Shown here: positions 52,365 to 62,118 of the stretch, piece by piece
Position numbering within the stretch: position 1 is the stretch's first letter
Layout of the letters: each line of letters begins with the position of its first letter
DNA from: Geosporobacter subterraneus DSM 17957
Lineage (GTDB): Bacteria; Bacillota; Clostridia; Peptostreptococcales; Thermotaleaceae
Length of the DNA: 64,000 nt
Direction of reading: 5' to 3'
Assembly: GCF_900142145.1 (NCBI RefSeq)
Contig: NZ_FQZV01000011.1
Location: 26,594 to 90,593, forward strand
Notes under the pieces: generated by a model
The model's database searches: none
The model's input: only the letters and a program-made list of their open reading frames with translations
What the model was told of the DNA's origin: nothing
Translations under genes and position numbers: made by a program

Positions 52365-53452
52365 TATAACATCCCCCTTTCCTGAAAGAAGGCTTTCCAT
52401 TCTGCATATTGCTCTCTTAAAATCGGAGTCATCTCCGCATACTGATACATAAATATATCATCAAAGACTGTACCGCCATTTTGTTCAATATCTGAAAATA
52501 CTTTTTCCACTTCTTCTTCCTTTTCTGCGACAAAAGCTTTCTCCATTTCCTGGTTCCATAACCCCCGTTTTTCCAGGTAAATCCTGAAGCGTTTCACAGG
52601 GTCTTTCTCCCGCCATGCCTCTACTTCCGCATCATCCCTATATCTGGTTGGATCATCGGAGGTGGTGTGGGCGCCCAATCTATAGGTATACGCCTCAATC
52701 AATGTGGGGCCTTCGCCGGCTCTGGCACGGTCTACTGCCTCCTTTGTCGCTGCATACATGGCAAAAATATCATTTCCATCAACCTTGATGCCCTTAAAAC
52801 CATAGGCATAGGCTTTTTGTGCAAAAGTTTCAGAAGCAGTCTGGAAGTGTTTGGGCACAGAAATCGACCACTGATTATTTTGGCAAAGGAATATAGTAGG
52901 TGTTTTATATACACCGGCCAGATTCATGGCTTCATGAAAATCTCCTTCAGAAGTTCCACCATCTCCAAAATAAGCAATGGATACTTCATCCAATCCTCTT
53001 ACCTTCGCTGCATAGCCCAATCCTACCGCATGAAGCAGCTGTGAAGAGATGGGAATGGATACCGGCAGGATTCGAATATCTTCTGATACTTTGCTTCCCA
53101 TTTCATTACCGTACCAATAAAGATATAATGTCTTTAAATCCACTCCTCGGGTAAGCCAGGCACCCAGTTCACGAAAAGCAGGTGCCATCCAGTCCCTCTG
53201 TTCTAAAGCATAGGCACTGCCGATTTGGCAAGCCTCCTGGCCTTCATTGGGAGCATAGGTCAGCATCCTCCCCTGCCGTTGATACATAAGAGCCTTGCGA
53301 TCTACCACTCTGGTGAAAAGCATTATTTTAAACAATCTTACCAGTTCATCCTCTGGTATTTCCGGTAAAAGTTTTTCTTCTATGACATTGCCGTCCGGGT
53401 CTAATATCTGCAGCATTTTTCCTTCAAAAGGATTGTATTGATCTACAAGCAT
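52364..53452 (-). CDS. pdhA: 2-oxoacid dehydrogenase E1, alpha subunit
   Basis: 362 residues after GAGGGAGGG. Thiamine-diphosphate binding motif GDGGTSEGDFHEAMNLAGVYKTPTIFLCQNNQ and the phosphorylation-loop-like stretch YRLGAHTTSDDPTRYRDDAEVEAW. The N-terminal segment (YNPFEGKMLQILDPDGNVI) resembles Gram-positive pyruvate dehydrogenase E1 alpha, which slightly favours pyruvate. First gene of the operon E1a-E1b-E2-E3. Presence of this complex beside anaerobic butyrate genes is unusual. Confidence 0.93.
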   Translation of the reverse strand: MLVDQYNPFEGKMLQILDPDGNVIEEKLLPEIPEDELVRLFKIMLFTRVVDRKALMYQRQGRMLTYAPNEGQEACQIGSAYALEQRDWMAPAFRELGAWLTRGVDLKTLYLYWYGNEMGSKVSEDIRILPVSIPISSQLLHAVGLGYAAKVRGLDEVSIAYFGDGGTSEGDFHEAMNLAGVYKTPTIFLCQNNQWSISVPKHFQTASETFAQKAYAYGFKGIKVDGNDIFAMYAATKEAVDRARAGEGPTLIEAYTYRLGAHTTSDDPTRYRDDAEVEAWREKDPVKRFRIYLEKRGLWNQEMEKAFVAEKEEEVEKVFSDIEQNGGTVFDDIFMYQYAEMTPILREQYAEWKAFFQERGML

Positions 53453-53767
53453 GAAATTCCCTCCCTCATGTCTTTTTCAAATATATAACCTTTTTTTGAT
53501 GACTTAAACAAATTTATGGAAGCACTAATCAATGGACATGCAAAATTAATTGCAAATCTTTATCACCTATAGATAAAAGCTGTGTTATGCTATTTATAGA
53601 CTGGAAAAGCATTGCAACAGGACTAAATTGGCAAATCCGTGTCTGTATTTTTAAAATAGGCCTCTAACAATTGAGTGTATATTGAACTACCTTTCTTCTA
53701 AATAAAAAGGAGCAGACACAAGGCCTACCCCAAAATTGATAATCAGTTTCTATATAATTGCATATCC
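53453..53767. other. Intergenic region before the dehydrogenase operon
   Basis: 315 bp, AT-rich. It must hold the operon promoter, but I see no convincing -35/-10 pair. A small inverted motif TGCAA-N6-TTGCA lies near 53540. No gene, RNA or long repeat recognised. Confidence 0.5.
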
Positions 53768-54295
53768 CTAAGCTTTTACAGGAGCGTCCATTTTGATGCC
53801 GGACACTTTGAGGGCTGTTTTTACTGTTCCATAAACCACCAGGGTCATAAATATATTCACCAGAGCTGTAGGCAGCACAACTACTGAAAAGAGAGTTGTA
53901 AAAGGTGCCGGCAGGCCTGAAATCATCAGTGCGGAAGCTAAGAAGATACTTCCGCTGATCACAGTTCCTACAAAGGCGATTACTCCCGTGGCCACTGGAT
54001 TTCCTTCAAATCTGCTCAGTGCTTTAATCATATAATACACCACTATACAGGTAATCAGCTTGTCAATGATATTGGGCAGCTGACCTCCGGGGAAGGTGGT
54101 GGTCATAGCCGTAATTAAACCGCCTAAAAGGCCTGTTAATAGTGCATTTTTAAATTCACGGTTAATCAGCAGAGATACAAAGATAACAGAAAGCATAATA
54201 TCTCCTTTCATACCTCCTATTAAACCGGGTATTAGCTGACGTAAAATAAAACCAATGGCCATTAGCAATGCTGTGAGTATATTTTTTCTTAACAT
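53768..54295 (-). CDS. trpP: Tryptophan transporter TrpP-like
   Basis: ATG 54295 (LRKNILTALLMAIGFILRQLIPG) follows AAGGAGAGATGG. 175 residues, five to six membrane spans, matching the TrpP/YhaG family (about 170 residues) used for tryptophan uptake in Firmicutes. The T-box in front has TGG, the Trp codon, in the specifier position, which supports the substrate. No downstream partner on this strand. Confidence 0.9.
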   Translation of the reverse strand: MLRKNILTALLMAIGFILRQLIPGLIGGMKGDIMLSVIFVSLLINREFKNALLTGLLGGLITAMTTTFPGGQLPNIIDKLITCIVVYYMIKALSRFEGNPVATGVIAFVGTVISGSIFLASALMISGLPAPFTTLFSVVVLPTALVNIFMTLVVYGTVKTALKVSGIKMDAPVKA

Positions 54296-54397
54296 TATCC
54301 ATCTCTCCTTTTTGTTTTTTTCATTTTCCCAACGCCAATCCACTTCTTCTGATGTTCACAACATACTAATCACCTCCTGTATTTTCTCTTTTTAGGC

Positions 54398-54670
54398 AAA
54401 ATAAAAAGTCCTTCATCCCAAAAGGGACGAAAGACTTGCTTCCGCGGTACCACCCAAATTAGATAGAATAGAACTATCTCTCTCACCAGATACAGAGTTG
54501 CCTCGATATCCTGTTCCTATAACGGGAAACTCCCGGCCCCGGCTACTGAAATCTTTCACCTGGCTTCTCCCAAGTCCATTCACCAGTATCCTCGCTATCG
54601 GGCTTCCACCACCCCCGACTCGCTGCAGCTAGATCTTCCGGCTACTTCTCTTGTTCAACGAATTTAATTT
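54398..54670 (-). promoter_or_regulatory. T-box riboswitch (tryptophan specific)
   Basis: On the minus strand: AGAAGTAGC of the stem I base, GGGGGTGGTGGAAGCCCG, GAATGGACTTGGGAG containing the specifier TGG (54576-54578), the antiterminator bulge AATTTGGGTGGTACCGCGG (54440-54459) and the terminator AAGTCTTTCGTCCC-TTTT-GGGATGAAGGACTT with T-run (54400-54437). Uncharged tRNA-Trp would favour transcription of trpP. Confidence 0.95.
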
Positions 54671-54832
54671 ATTGTTATGATTTTAATACATAAAAGTGGT
54701 GAAGTCAATAGATTTTGAAAATTTTTTCATATTTATTTTCTCGCTGAAATAAGTTAAAATAGATATAGATTATAAGAATAATAATCATTATCTTTTATAT
54801 AGACTCCAAAGGGTGGGAGAAAGGAACAAAGT

Positions 54833-55111
54833 ATGAGCATACAGGTAAATTTTATCTGCAAAACTGAAATTAAAAAAGGTCTAAATGCACTGAAGGCCGC
54901 TAAGGAAGCCAAGGTTAAAATCAAAGCTCCCTGTGACGGGAAAGGCAAGTGCGGCAAGTGTTTAATTAGAATCCTAGATGGAGATGTATCAGAGCCTACA
55001 AAACAGGAAAAAAAGCTGCTAAGTAAGAGCAAACTTGAAAAAGGCTATCGCTTGGCTTGCGAGACAACTATTTCACAGAACACGGTCATTGAGATACCGG
55101 AAAAAAGCTAG
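54833..55111 (+). CDS. Small [2Fe-2S] ferredoxin, RACo N-terminal-domain type
   Basis: 92 residues after GGGAGAAAGGA. Plant-type 2Fe-2S ligand pattern Cys34-x5-Cys40-x2-Cys43 ... Cys76 (APCDGKGKCGKC, GYRLACETTI). The same domain is normally fused to the front of ASKHA-type corrinoid-protein reactivators (RACo/DUF4445); here it stands alone, ending with a stop inside a terminator. Electron carrier role is likely; partner unknown. Confidence 0.85.
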   Translation: MSIQVNFICKTEIKKGLNALKAAKEAKVKIKAPCDGKGKCGKCLIRILDGDVSEPTKQEKKLLSKSKLEKGYRLACETTISQNTVIEIPEKS

Positions 55112-55131
55112 CATTTATGCTAGCTTTTTTA
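55101..55131. terminator. Terminator after ferredoxin
   Basis: AAAAAAGCTAGC-ATTTAT-GCTAGCTTTTTT, covers the stop codon and ends at the 3' end of the convergent ppx gene. Confidence 0.85.
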
Positions 55132-56646
55132 TACAATATATAGCTTCTTATTAAATAACTTTTCAAAAACTCTATCACTCTTCATGGCAGCAGCGATTTC
55201 CAATTCCGGCGTATTGCTTGTCTTTAACATCATCTGTACGCTATCGGGCGTGATATAGCAGCTAATGTCCTCTACACTGCCCGATTCATTGCGGTCCAGC
55301 TTTTCTGCAATCCGCACAAAGACACTGAGCCTTTTGATGATTTCATAATCATTTTTATCGATGAGCATGTTATAGTTTTTCCAGTCAACTTTGAATTCTT
55401 CATTCCGATGCATGGCTACAATGAAGGCACACATTACCAATTCGCGATTTCTCAAGCCGTTGAGTCTGGAGTTTAATGCCAGATAAAAACCATGCTTGTG
55501 GTGGTTATAATAATCTACATACATCCCTATATCATGGAGCTGGGCACCTACATAGAGAAGCTTTCGTTCCTCTTCACCATACCCATGCAGGGGCTGCAGC
55601 TGGTCAAATATTGATAACGCCAGCTTTGTCACATGCTCACAATGCTCTAGGTTCACATCGTAGTTTTTTAATGTATTCTCAACGCTGTGGCTTAGTACAT
55701 CCTCCAGGATTTCGTCCTCATAACCCAATGTTTCCAAATAATATTTGAAGAACATTCCCTCCCGGAGACCGTTCCCGCTAATAACAATTTTGTCTGCTTT
55801 CAGTAAATCCATCAGAGCCTTTACCGGTACAAGCCCTCCCGCTATAATATCCGCACGATCCTTTTCTACACCCGGTATATCCTTACGGGACTCTATATTG
55901 GCCTTTGTCACTAGATCATAGGCATATAGGACTTCCTTATATTCCATGGTATAATTATGAAGACTCTCTAAAGGAAATCCAATCTTTCTCTTATCTATTT
56001 TTGCCAGCGTTCGAATAGAACCTCCAAGGCCTACTACCGGGAGGCCATCCACCCTAGACAGCCATTCAATATCTTTATACTGCTTCGTCACATAATCTAT
56101 GAGCTTCTTGATACCCTCTTGAGTATAATTTCCTTTCCCCAGAAATTTCTCTGTTAGTGTGACTGCTCCAAAGGGCAGACTAATCGCTTCTTTCATCCTC
56201 CGATTTTCCACCCATACCAATTCTGTACTGGCACCGCCGATATCTACGATGACACAGTCCCCTATCTTTATACTGTTAATCACACCCATATAATCCAGAT
56301 AGGCTTCTTCTTCACCGGATATTACGCGGAAATCAAACCCGGTTTCCAGCTTGATTTTATCTAAAAAGGCCTGCTGGTTTACGGCATTACGGACAGCTGC
56401 TGTTGCAATGGCGAAGACCTCATCTGCTTTATGAGCTTCTATCAATTTTTTAAAGAGCTTTAGGGTAAATAGGGTCCTTTTGATAGCCAAGGGCTTTAAA
56501 GTCATCTCATCCCCCATGTCCTCACTGAGTCTCACCATTTCTTTTGCCTGATCCATCATTTTATAGGATCCATCCTCGTAGATTTTCATAATGATCATCC
56601 GTACAGAGTTGGAGCCTAAATCTATAATAGCAATTTTCTTTCTCAT
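55129..56646 (-). CDS. Ppx/GppA phosphatase with HD domain, 505 aa
   Basis: N-terminal ASKHA phosphatase (AIIDLGSNSVRMIIM; VIVDIGGASTELVWV; GLGGSIRT) and from about residue 310 an HD-type domain (LLYVGAQLHDIGMYVDYYNHHKHGFY). Long-form exopolyphosphatase/GppA architecture. Third gene of the ppx-ppk-ppx operon, 11 bp from ppk. The HD metal residues are present (HD in QLHDIG). Confidence 0.9.
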   Translation of the reverse strand: MRKKIAIIDLGSNSVRMIIMKIYEDGSYKMMDQAKEMVRLSEDMGDEMTLKPLAIKRTLFTLKLFKKLIEAHKADEVFAIATAAVRNAVNQQAFLDKIKLETGFDFRVISGEEEAYLDYMGVINSIKIGDCVIVDIGGASTELVWVENRRMKEAISLPFGAVTLTEKFLGKGNYTQEGIKKLIDYVTKQYKDIEWLSRVDGLPVVGLGGSIRTLAKIDKRKIGFPLESLHNYTMEYKEVLYAYDLVTKANIESRKDIPGVEKDRADIIAGGLVPVKALMDLLKADKIVISGNGLREGMFFKYYLETLGYEDEILEDVLSHSVENTLKNYDVNLEHCEHVTKLALSIFDQLQPLHGYGEEERKLLYVGAQLHDIGMYVDYYNHHKHGFYLALNSRLNGLRNRELVMCAFIVAMHRNEEFKVDWKNYNMLIDKNDYEIIKRLSVFVRIAEKLDRNESGSVEDISCYITPDSVQMMLKTSNTPELEIAAAMKSDRVFEKLFNKKLYIV

Positions 56647-56657
56647 AGCTTCACCTT

Positions 56658-58823
56658 CTATTCTTCCTTCCGGTCCATTGCCACCTCATCTATACCGCCT
56701 TCGTTATTGGATAAAATCGGTTCAAAAAAGGACTTATTTGTCTCTTTATTATACTGCTTTACACGCTCATGGGCAATCTGACAAAATTCATTTTGAGAAT
56801 GCCGATGCTTTTTTCCCCGTCGGTCTATCTTCCTATACCGCCCTTCTATATTTAGAAATCTTGCTTTTACATTATCCTCTAAAATGATTTGCAATATACT
56901 GATCAACCGATCCTTCATGTTTTTTTCTTCTACGGGGAATAGAAGCTCTACCCTTCTATCCAGATTTCTCGGCATCCAATCTGCACTGGAGAGATAAACA
57001 TCCTCCCGGCCCCCATTATAAAAATAGAAGATTCTGCTATGCTCCAGGAAGCGGCCTACAATGCTTCTTACGTTAATGTTGTCGCTTACACCTGCTATAC
57101 CGGTCCGCAAGCAGCAGATTCCCCGTACCGCCAGGTCGATCTTTACCCCGGCTGCCGATGCACGATACAATGCTAAAATGATTTCCTTGTCTACCAAAGA
57201 GTTCATCTTTGCAATAATTCTTCCCTTTCCTCCCGCAAGACAAATCTCCCGCTCACGATCAATCATTTCTAAAAACCTGTTTCTTAAGCCCTTCGGCGCA
57301 GTTTCAATTTTATGCCATCCTGGCGGCTCAGAGTACCCCGAAAGCATATTGAACACAGCAGATACATCTGCACCAAAATATTCACTTTTGGTAAACATTC
57401 CAATATCTGTATAATATCTGGCCGTAATATCGTTATAATTCCCTGTTCCCAGATGAACATACCGCTTAATACCCGATTCCTCTTGTCGAACCACTAAAAT
57501 AATCTTGCAGTGGGTTTTTAAGCCTACTAGACCGTAGATCACATGACATCCGGCTTTTTCCAGCCTTTTTGCCCATTGAATATTGTTCTCCTCATCGAAG
57601 CGCGCCTTAACCTCTACTAGCACAGTCACCTGCTTGCCTCTTTCCGCCGCATCCTCTAGGGCCCTGACAATGGGGGAATCTCCGCTGACACGATATAGAG
57701 TCTGTTTAATAGCCAATACTTTTGGATCTTGAGCCGCATGTTTCACAAAGGCTACAACAGGATCAAAGGATTCATAGGGATGATGCAGCAAAATATCTTT
57801 TTTGCTGATGGCCTCAAATATATCCGCTTCTCCTAAAAGATCTCCCGGAATCTGGGGGTCATTCTCAGGATACTTCAGGTGAGCATAGTCTCCCAAACTG
57901 TATATCTTCATCAGGAAGGTCAAGTCTAGTGGGCCATTGACATAGTATATATCTCCGTGATGAATTTCCAACTCATTCTTAAGCATTTCCACTAAACGGC
58001 CATCCATCTTTTCATCTACCTCCAGCCGTATAGCAGCTCCCCACTTTCTCATCTTTAGAGATTTTTCGATCTCAATCAGCAGATCCTCCGCTTCTTCCTC
58101 TTCAATGCTTAAATCCGCATTTCGGGTAATACGATAGGGATATGCACAAACAACATCTTTTCCCTGAAAGAGCTTATCAATATTCATGATAATAACTTCT
58201 TCTAACAGCACAAAGTATCGCATTTCTCTTTCATCTGAGGGCAGTTCGATCAGTCTCGGCAGTACAGAAGGTACTTGGACAGTGGCGAAAATATACCCTT
58301 CTTCAGATGCTTTATCTTTGATCAGGATGCCTATATTTAAACTTTTATTCAGGATCAACGGAAAGGGTCTGCTGGAATCAACGGCCATTGGCGTCAGCAC
58401 TGGGTATATCATCTCAAGAAAAAAGCTTTCTAAATAAGCTCTCTGCTCCTTTGTAAAATCCTCCCGGTAAAGAATACGAATCCCATTTTTCTTCAATCCG
58501 GGCACCAGTGCCCTATTAAAGGAGGTATACTGCTCATCCACCAACCTATGGGTCCTAATAGAAATTCTTTTAAGCTGATGTTTCGGCGTCAGTCCTGAAG
58601 GATCTGGCCGGTTAAAGCCTGCATTAACTTGATCCTTAAGTGAAGCTACCCGTATCATAAAAAACTCATCTAGATTTGAGCTTACAATTGCTAAAAACTT
58701 AAGACGCTCAAAAAGTGGATTCTTCCGATCCCGTGCTTCCTCCAATACCCGGTCATTAAATTCCAGCCAACTGAGCTCCCGGTTGATAAAATATTCTGGT
58801 TTATCGAAATTCAGCTTATTCAT
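56658..58823 (-). CDS. ppk: Polyphosphate kinase 1
   Basis: 721 residues. N-terminal part KPEYFINRELSWLEFNDRVLEEARD; catalytic domains with KQTLYRVSGDSPIVRALEDAAERGKQVTVLVEVKARFDEENNIQWAK, the autophosphorylated His region VGLKTHCKIILV and YVHLGTGNYN, and RGICCLRTGIAG. Reversibly transfers the gamma phosphate of ATP to polyphosphate. Its ATG overlaps the upstream ppx stop by 4 bp. Confidence 0.96.
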   Translation of the reverse strand: MNKLNFDKPEYFINRELSWLEFNDRVLEEARDRKNPLFERLKFLAIVSSNLDEFFMIRVASLKDQVNAGFNRPDPSGLTPKHQLKRISIRTHRLVDEQYTSFNRALVPGLKKNGIRILYREDFTKEQRAYLESFFLEMIYPVLTPMAVDSSRPFPLILNKSLNIGILIKDKASEEGYIFATVQVPSVLPRLIELPSDEREMRYFVLLEEVIIMNIDKLFQGKDVVCAYPYRITRNADLSIEEEEAEDLLIEIEKSLKMRKWGAAIRLEVDEKMDGRLVEMLKNELEIHHGDIYYVNGPLDLTFLMKIYSLGDYAHLKYPENDPQIPGDLLGEADIFEAISKKDILLHHPYESFDPVVAFVKHAAQDPKVLAIKQTLYRVSGDSPIVRALEDAAERGKQVTVLVEVKARFDEENNIQWAKRLEKAGCHVIYGLVGLKTHCKIILVVRQEESGIKRYVHLGTGNYNDITARYYTDIGMFTKSEYFGADVSAVFNMLSGYSEPPGWHKIETAPKGLRNRFLEMIDREREICLAGGKGRIIAKMNSLVDKEIILALYRASAAGVKIDLAVRGICCLRTGIAGVSDNINVRSIVGRFLEHSRIFYFYNGGREDVYLSSADWMPRNLDRRVELLFPVEEKNMKDRLISILQIILEDNVKARFLNIEGRYRKIDRRGKKHRHSQNEFCQIAHERVKQYNKETNKSFFEPILSNNEGGIDEVAMDRKEE

Positions 58824-60382
58824 ATGCCCATCTTCCTCTTTAATCTCATAATTGGGGTTACACCAAAAACTTCTTTAAAAAATTCTGCCTTTGTCTCAAA
58901 GGTCCATTCTTCCAGTAAAAGATCCTCTTCTGCATCAATCCGAAATATAATTTCTTTTTCTTCCCATAGGATCTGTACTGTCTTGATTTTTTGCCGATGG
59001 CTTCGGTCTAAAGCATCGGCTAAGCGTATAATGGCTACTAATTTTGAAACAATTACCCGGTTTTCTTCACTAAGCCTTCTGAAGTTATCATGGTCTGCCC
59101 GTGGAACCGCCTTGCTGTGATAACGGGCGATGTTGGCTATAATCTCCATCTCTTCTCTAGATACCCCGATCAAATTGGAGGCTAAGATGATATGGTAAGA
59201 ATAAATATAATGTTCCAGCGGATTAACAAATTTCCCAATATCGTGCAAGATCGCTGCCAACTGCAGCAAAAACCGCTGTCTTTCTCCTAGTCCGTGCATG
59301 GGCTTTAATGCATCAAAAATTAACAGTGCCTTTTCCTCTACTGCTCTCCCATGCTTTTCATCGTATTTATATTTTGCAGCCAAATAACGGGCAGAGTGAA
59401 TGATATCTTCCATAAAGTCTCTTTTTCTTTGAGTGTTAAACTTTGTATCAATGATATCGGAGATAATTCCATCCCGCAGTGAAACCAAAGGCGCATGGAT
59501 TCCCTTGGCCTGTGTCATATTGAAAAATTTCTTAAAAATCATCATGGAAGGGAGCAGGATATCGGCCCTTTCCTGAGCTAATCCATACTGTTTTGCGGCA
59601 TAGTGATTGGGATGCTCCATTAATTCTTTATAAACCAGCATAAAATCTTCTTTTTTGATATATTTCAGTTTATCATAGTCATTGGTTTTATTACATAGCT
59701 GACTTATAATTCGGATTTCTCCCCCAAGAGCTATAAAATTTTTAAAACTGCCTTTTTCTGTTGAAACATCCAGACGGTCAATATTGCTGCTTATATATTC
59801 TTCCAACAGTCTTGGATAATTCAAGGTTCTGTTCTCAATACTGGAGAGAACCTCCCGCAATCTCAGTGAACCCAGTTTAATATTTTCCGTGATGGCTAGG
59901 TGGTTGTTTTTGTAAACGGATATTTCAACACTGCCTGAGCCAATATCTACAATCATAGCCCCTTCAGATCTTATTTTTTGATGATTGGGTAGATTTTCCC
60001 GAATAGATTTATAGGTTAGGAACCGTTCTTCCCCATTATCGATTACATCGATCATTAATCCGGTTTTTAGTTTGATCTGATCAACGATATAGTCTCTGTT
60101 TTGAGCTTCTCGAATCGCACTGGTAGCTACTGCTCTATAGGTTTTAATTTGATAATCATTCATTAACTTTTTAAAACCTTTTAGAATTTCACAGGTTTCA
60201 TCCACCGTCTCAAACCGTACTTTTCCCATGGCAAAGGTATCCCGTCCCAATGATATAGGATGACGAAGCATTTCCAATATTTTTACCTCTTCCGTTCCAT
60301 GGACTTCTACAATTTTCATCCGAAGTGCATGGGAGCCGATATCGATACTTGCCATCGTCTCTCTTTTTGTTTTTTGACTCAT
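58820..60382 (-). CDS. ppx: Ppx/GppA phosphatase with HD domain, 520 aa
   Basis: After GGGGAGGATTCTTA. ASKHA domain (ASIDIGSHALRMKIVEV; MIVDIGSGSVEISVY; ALGGEIRI) plus HD domain (LQLAAILHDIGKFVNPLEHY). The first-motif DIGSHA and the GSG of the second motif depart slightly from the usual DIGSNS / GGGS, and the third motif is GGEI, so activity may be altered. Starts the operon with ppk, with which it is translationally coupled. Confidence 0.88.
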   Translation of the reverse strand: MSQKTKRETMASIDIGSHALRMKIVEVHGTEEVKILEMLRHPISLGRDTFAMGKVRFETVDETCEILKGFKKLMNDYQIKTYRAVATSAIREAQNRDYIVDQIKLKTGLMIDVIDNGEERFLTYKSIRENLPNHQKIRSEGAMIVDIGSGSVEISVYKNNHLAITENIKLGSLRLREVLSSIENRTLNYPRLLEEYISSNIDRLDVSTEKGSFKNFIALGGEIRIISQLCNKTNDYDKLKYIKKEDFMLVYKELMEHPNHYAAKQYGLAQERADILLPSMMIFKKFFNMTQAKGIHAPLVSLRDGIISDIIDTKFNTQRKRDFMEDIIHSARYLAAKYKYDEKHGRAVEEKALLIFDALKPMHGLGERQRFLLQLAAILHDIGKFVNPLEHYIYSYHIILASNLIGVSREEMEIIANIARYHSKAVPRADHDNFRRLSEENRVIVSKLVAIIRLADALDRSHRQKIKTVQILWEEKEIIFRIDAEEDLLLEEWTFETKAEFFKEVFGVTPIMRLKRKMGI

Positions 60383-60634
60383 TAAGAATCCTCCCCAGAA
60401 CAGTTCTTTTGATTATATTACCCACATTCTTTACAATGCATCATGGATGTTTTCAATTATCTCTTATAATTTTGACAAATTCTTCTTTGAGTTTTTCTTA
60501 TGCATTATAACATACAGAGGCACTTATTTTGTTAATACTATGTTAATGAAGGAAATTTCTGCTGAACAGGTATAAGAAATATTGCTTTAAAAGTGTAATT
60601 TTACACTTTATAATAAGAGTAGGAGGTGCTGCAT

Positions 60635-61306
60635 ATGAAAGGATGTTTATTAATACACGGCTATACCGGTGGTCCCTTTGAAGTTGAACCCTTGGCTGAT
60701 TGCTTGAAAAAGGAGGGTTTCATCACCCTATGTCCTACCTTGCACGGTCATGGCGGTATCCGAAAAAATCTTAGATACTCTTCCTATAAAAAATGGCTGG
60801 ACTCCGCAGATCAGGCATATAAAGAACTTTCAAGGCAGTGTGATGAAATAACTGTTATTGGTTTTTCCATGGGGGGACTGTTGGCCTTTCAATTAGCTCA
60901 TAAGTACAAGCCAAAATGCATGGTATCCATGAGCACTCCCATTTACTGTATCGATTTTAAAAATCTGAAGGATGACCTTCTATTAAACATTCGAACCAAA
61001 AATAATCAGCGGCTGAAGGAATATTTCTTCTCCTGCTTTACTCCGATGGCTGCGAATCTGAACTTTCGCATTTTGCTTCACCATTCAAAACGCCTGCTTC
61101 CTGAACTGAATTTGCCAGTAATGGTAGTTCAGGGAGCAAAGGATCCGGTAGTAAGGGCAGAAAGTGCCCGGTTTATTTATAACACGATTCCTTCGGACCA
61201 AAAATCACTTTGTTTTTACGAAAAAAGCAATCATCTATTGCATTATAGCTGCGAAAAGGACAGGATCTATGATGCCATCATAGATTTCATAAAGCAGCAT
61301 GGCTAA
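60635..61306 (+). CDS. Alpha/beta hydrolase, carboxylesterase type
   Basis: ATG 60635 is eight bases after AGGAGG. 223 residues: oxyanion loop LIHGYTGGPFEVEPLA, nucleophile elbow GFSMGG (Ser near 88), acid in GAKDPVV and the His of KSNHLLHYS. Resembles the small thermostable monoacylglycerol/carboxylesterases (EstD/YvaK group). Cytosolic; substrate unknown. Confidence 0.9.
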   Translation: MKGCLLIHGYTGGPFEVEPLADCLKKEGFITLCPTLHGHGGIRKNLRYSSYKKWLDSADQAYKELSRQCDEITVIGFSMGGLLAFQLAHKYKPKCMVSMSTPIYCIDFKNLKDDLLLNIRTKNNQRLKEYFFSCFTPMAANLNFRILLHHSKRLLPELNLPVMVVQGAKDPVVRAESARFIYNTIPSDQKSLCFYEKSNHLLHYSCEKDRIYDAIIDFIKQHG

Positions 61307-61381
61307 CCATAAATTTGGTTAAATTCCATCATTTATGGTATGATAGAAATAGAAATGATTAACCTGAAGGAGATGATTTGA

Positions 61382-62059
61382 ATGAAACTGAAATATTTAG
61401 GCCATGCCTCTTTCTATGTAGAGGAGGGAAGCTTTAAAGCCCTTGTAGACCCTTTTATATCCAACAACCCTAATGCACCGGTAAAAACATCAGATTTTAA
61501 TGATATAACCCATATATTTGTTACCCATGGCCATGGTGATCACTTAGGAGATACGGTAACCATTTCCAACCGTACTAATGCCACGGTGATTACCAACTAT
61601 GAAATTTCCAATTACTTAAGCGGCAAAGGCGTTCCAACCCATCCGATGCACATTGGCGGGAGAACAAAATTTGATTTTGGCATCGTAAAAATGACTCCTG
61701 CTTTACATGGTTCAGCTATCGAAACCATCAGTGGATTGATCTACGGTGGAAATCCCTGCGGGTTTATCATAGAGGTAAATGGCAAGAAATTTTATCATGC
61801 AGGGGATACGGGCTTAACCATGGATATGCAGCTTCTAGCTGTTGAAAACATTGATGTAGCCATACTTCCTATTGGCGGAAACTTTACAATGGATATTGAG
61901 GATGCGGTACGGGCAGTGGAATTCATCCAGCCTAAGAAGGTGATTCCTATGCATTATGGCACTTTCCCGGTCATTACTGCAGATCCGGAGATCTTCAAAG
62001 AGAAAGTTACCGCTGCTGAAACGATTATTCTAAAACCTGGAGAGGTTTTCGTATTCTAA
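61382..62059 (+). CDS. Metal-dependent hydrolase, UPF0173 (YtkL-like)
   Basis: 225 residues after GAAGGAGATG. Metallo-beta-lactamase fold: [11 protein letters not shown] (HxHxDH), [13 protein letters not shown] and [12 protein letters not shown]0173 proteins are close to UlaG-like lactonases but their substrate is unknown. It lies 75 bp after the esterase in the same direction. Confidence 0.92.
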   Translation: MKLKYLGHASFYVEEGSFKALVDPFISNNPNAPVKTSDFNDITHIFVTHGHGDHLGDTVTISNRTNATVITNYEISNYLSGKGVPTHPMHIGGRTKFDFGIVKMTPALHGSAIETISGLIYGGNPCGFIIEVNGKKFYHAGDTGLTMDMQLLAVENIDVAILPIGGNFTMDIEDAVRAVEFIQPKKVIPMHYGTFPVITADPEIFKEKVTAAETIILKPGEVFVF

Positions 62060-62069
62060 TTTTCCACAT

Positions 62070-62118
62070 ATAAATGAGAAAAAGCTTAACATCCCGTTAA
62101 GCTTTTTCTCATTTATAT
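62070..62118. terminator. Bidirectional terminator, 21-bp perfect stem
   Basis: ATAAATGAGAAAAAGC-TTAAC stem, ATCCC loop and exact partner; it separates the convergent hydrolase and hisC and includes the hisC stop codon. Confidence 0.85.
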
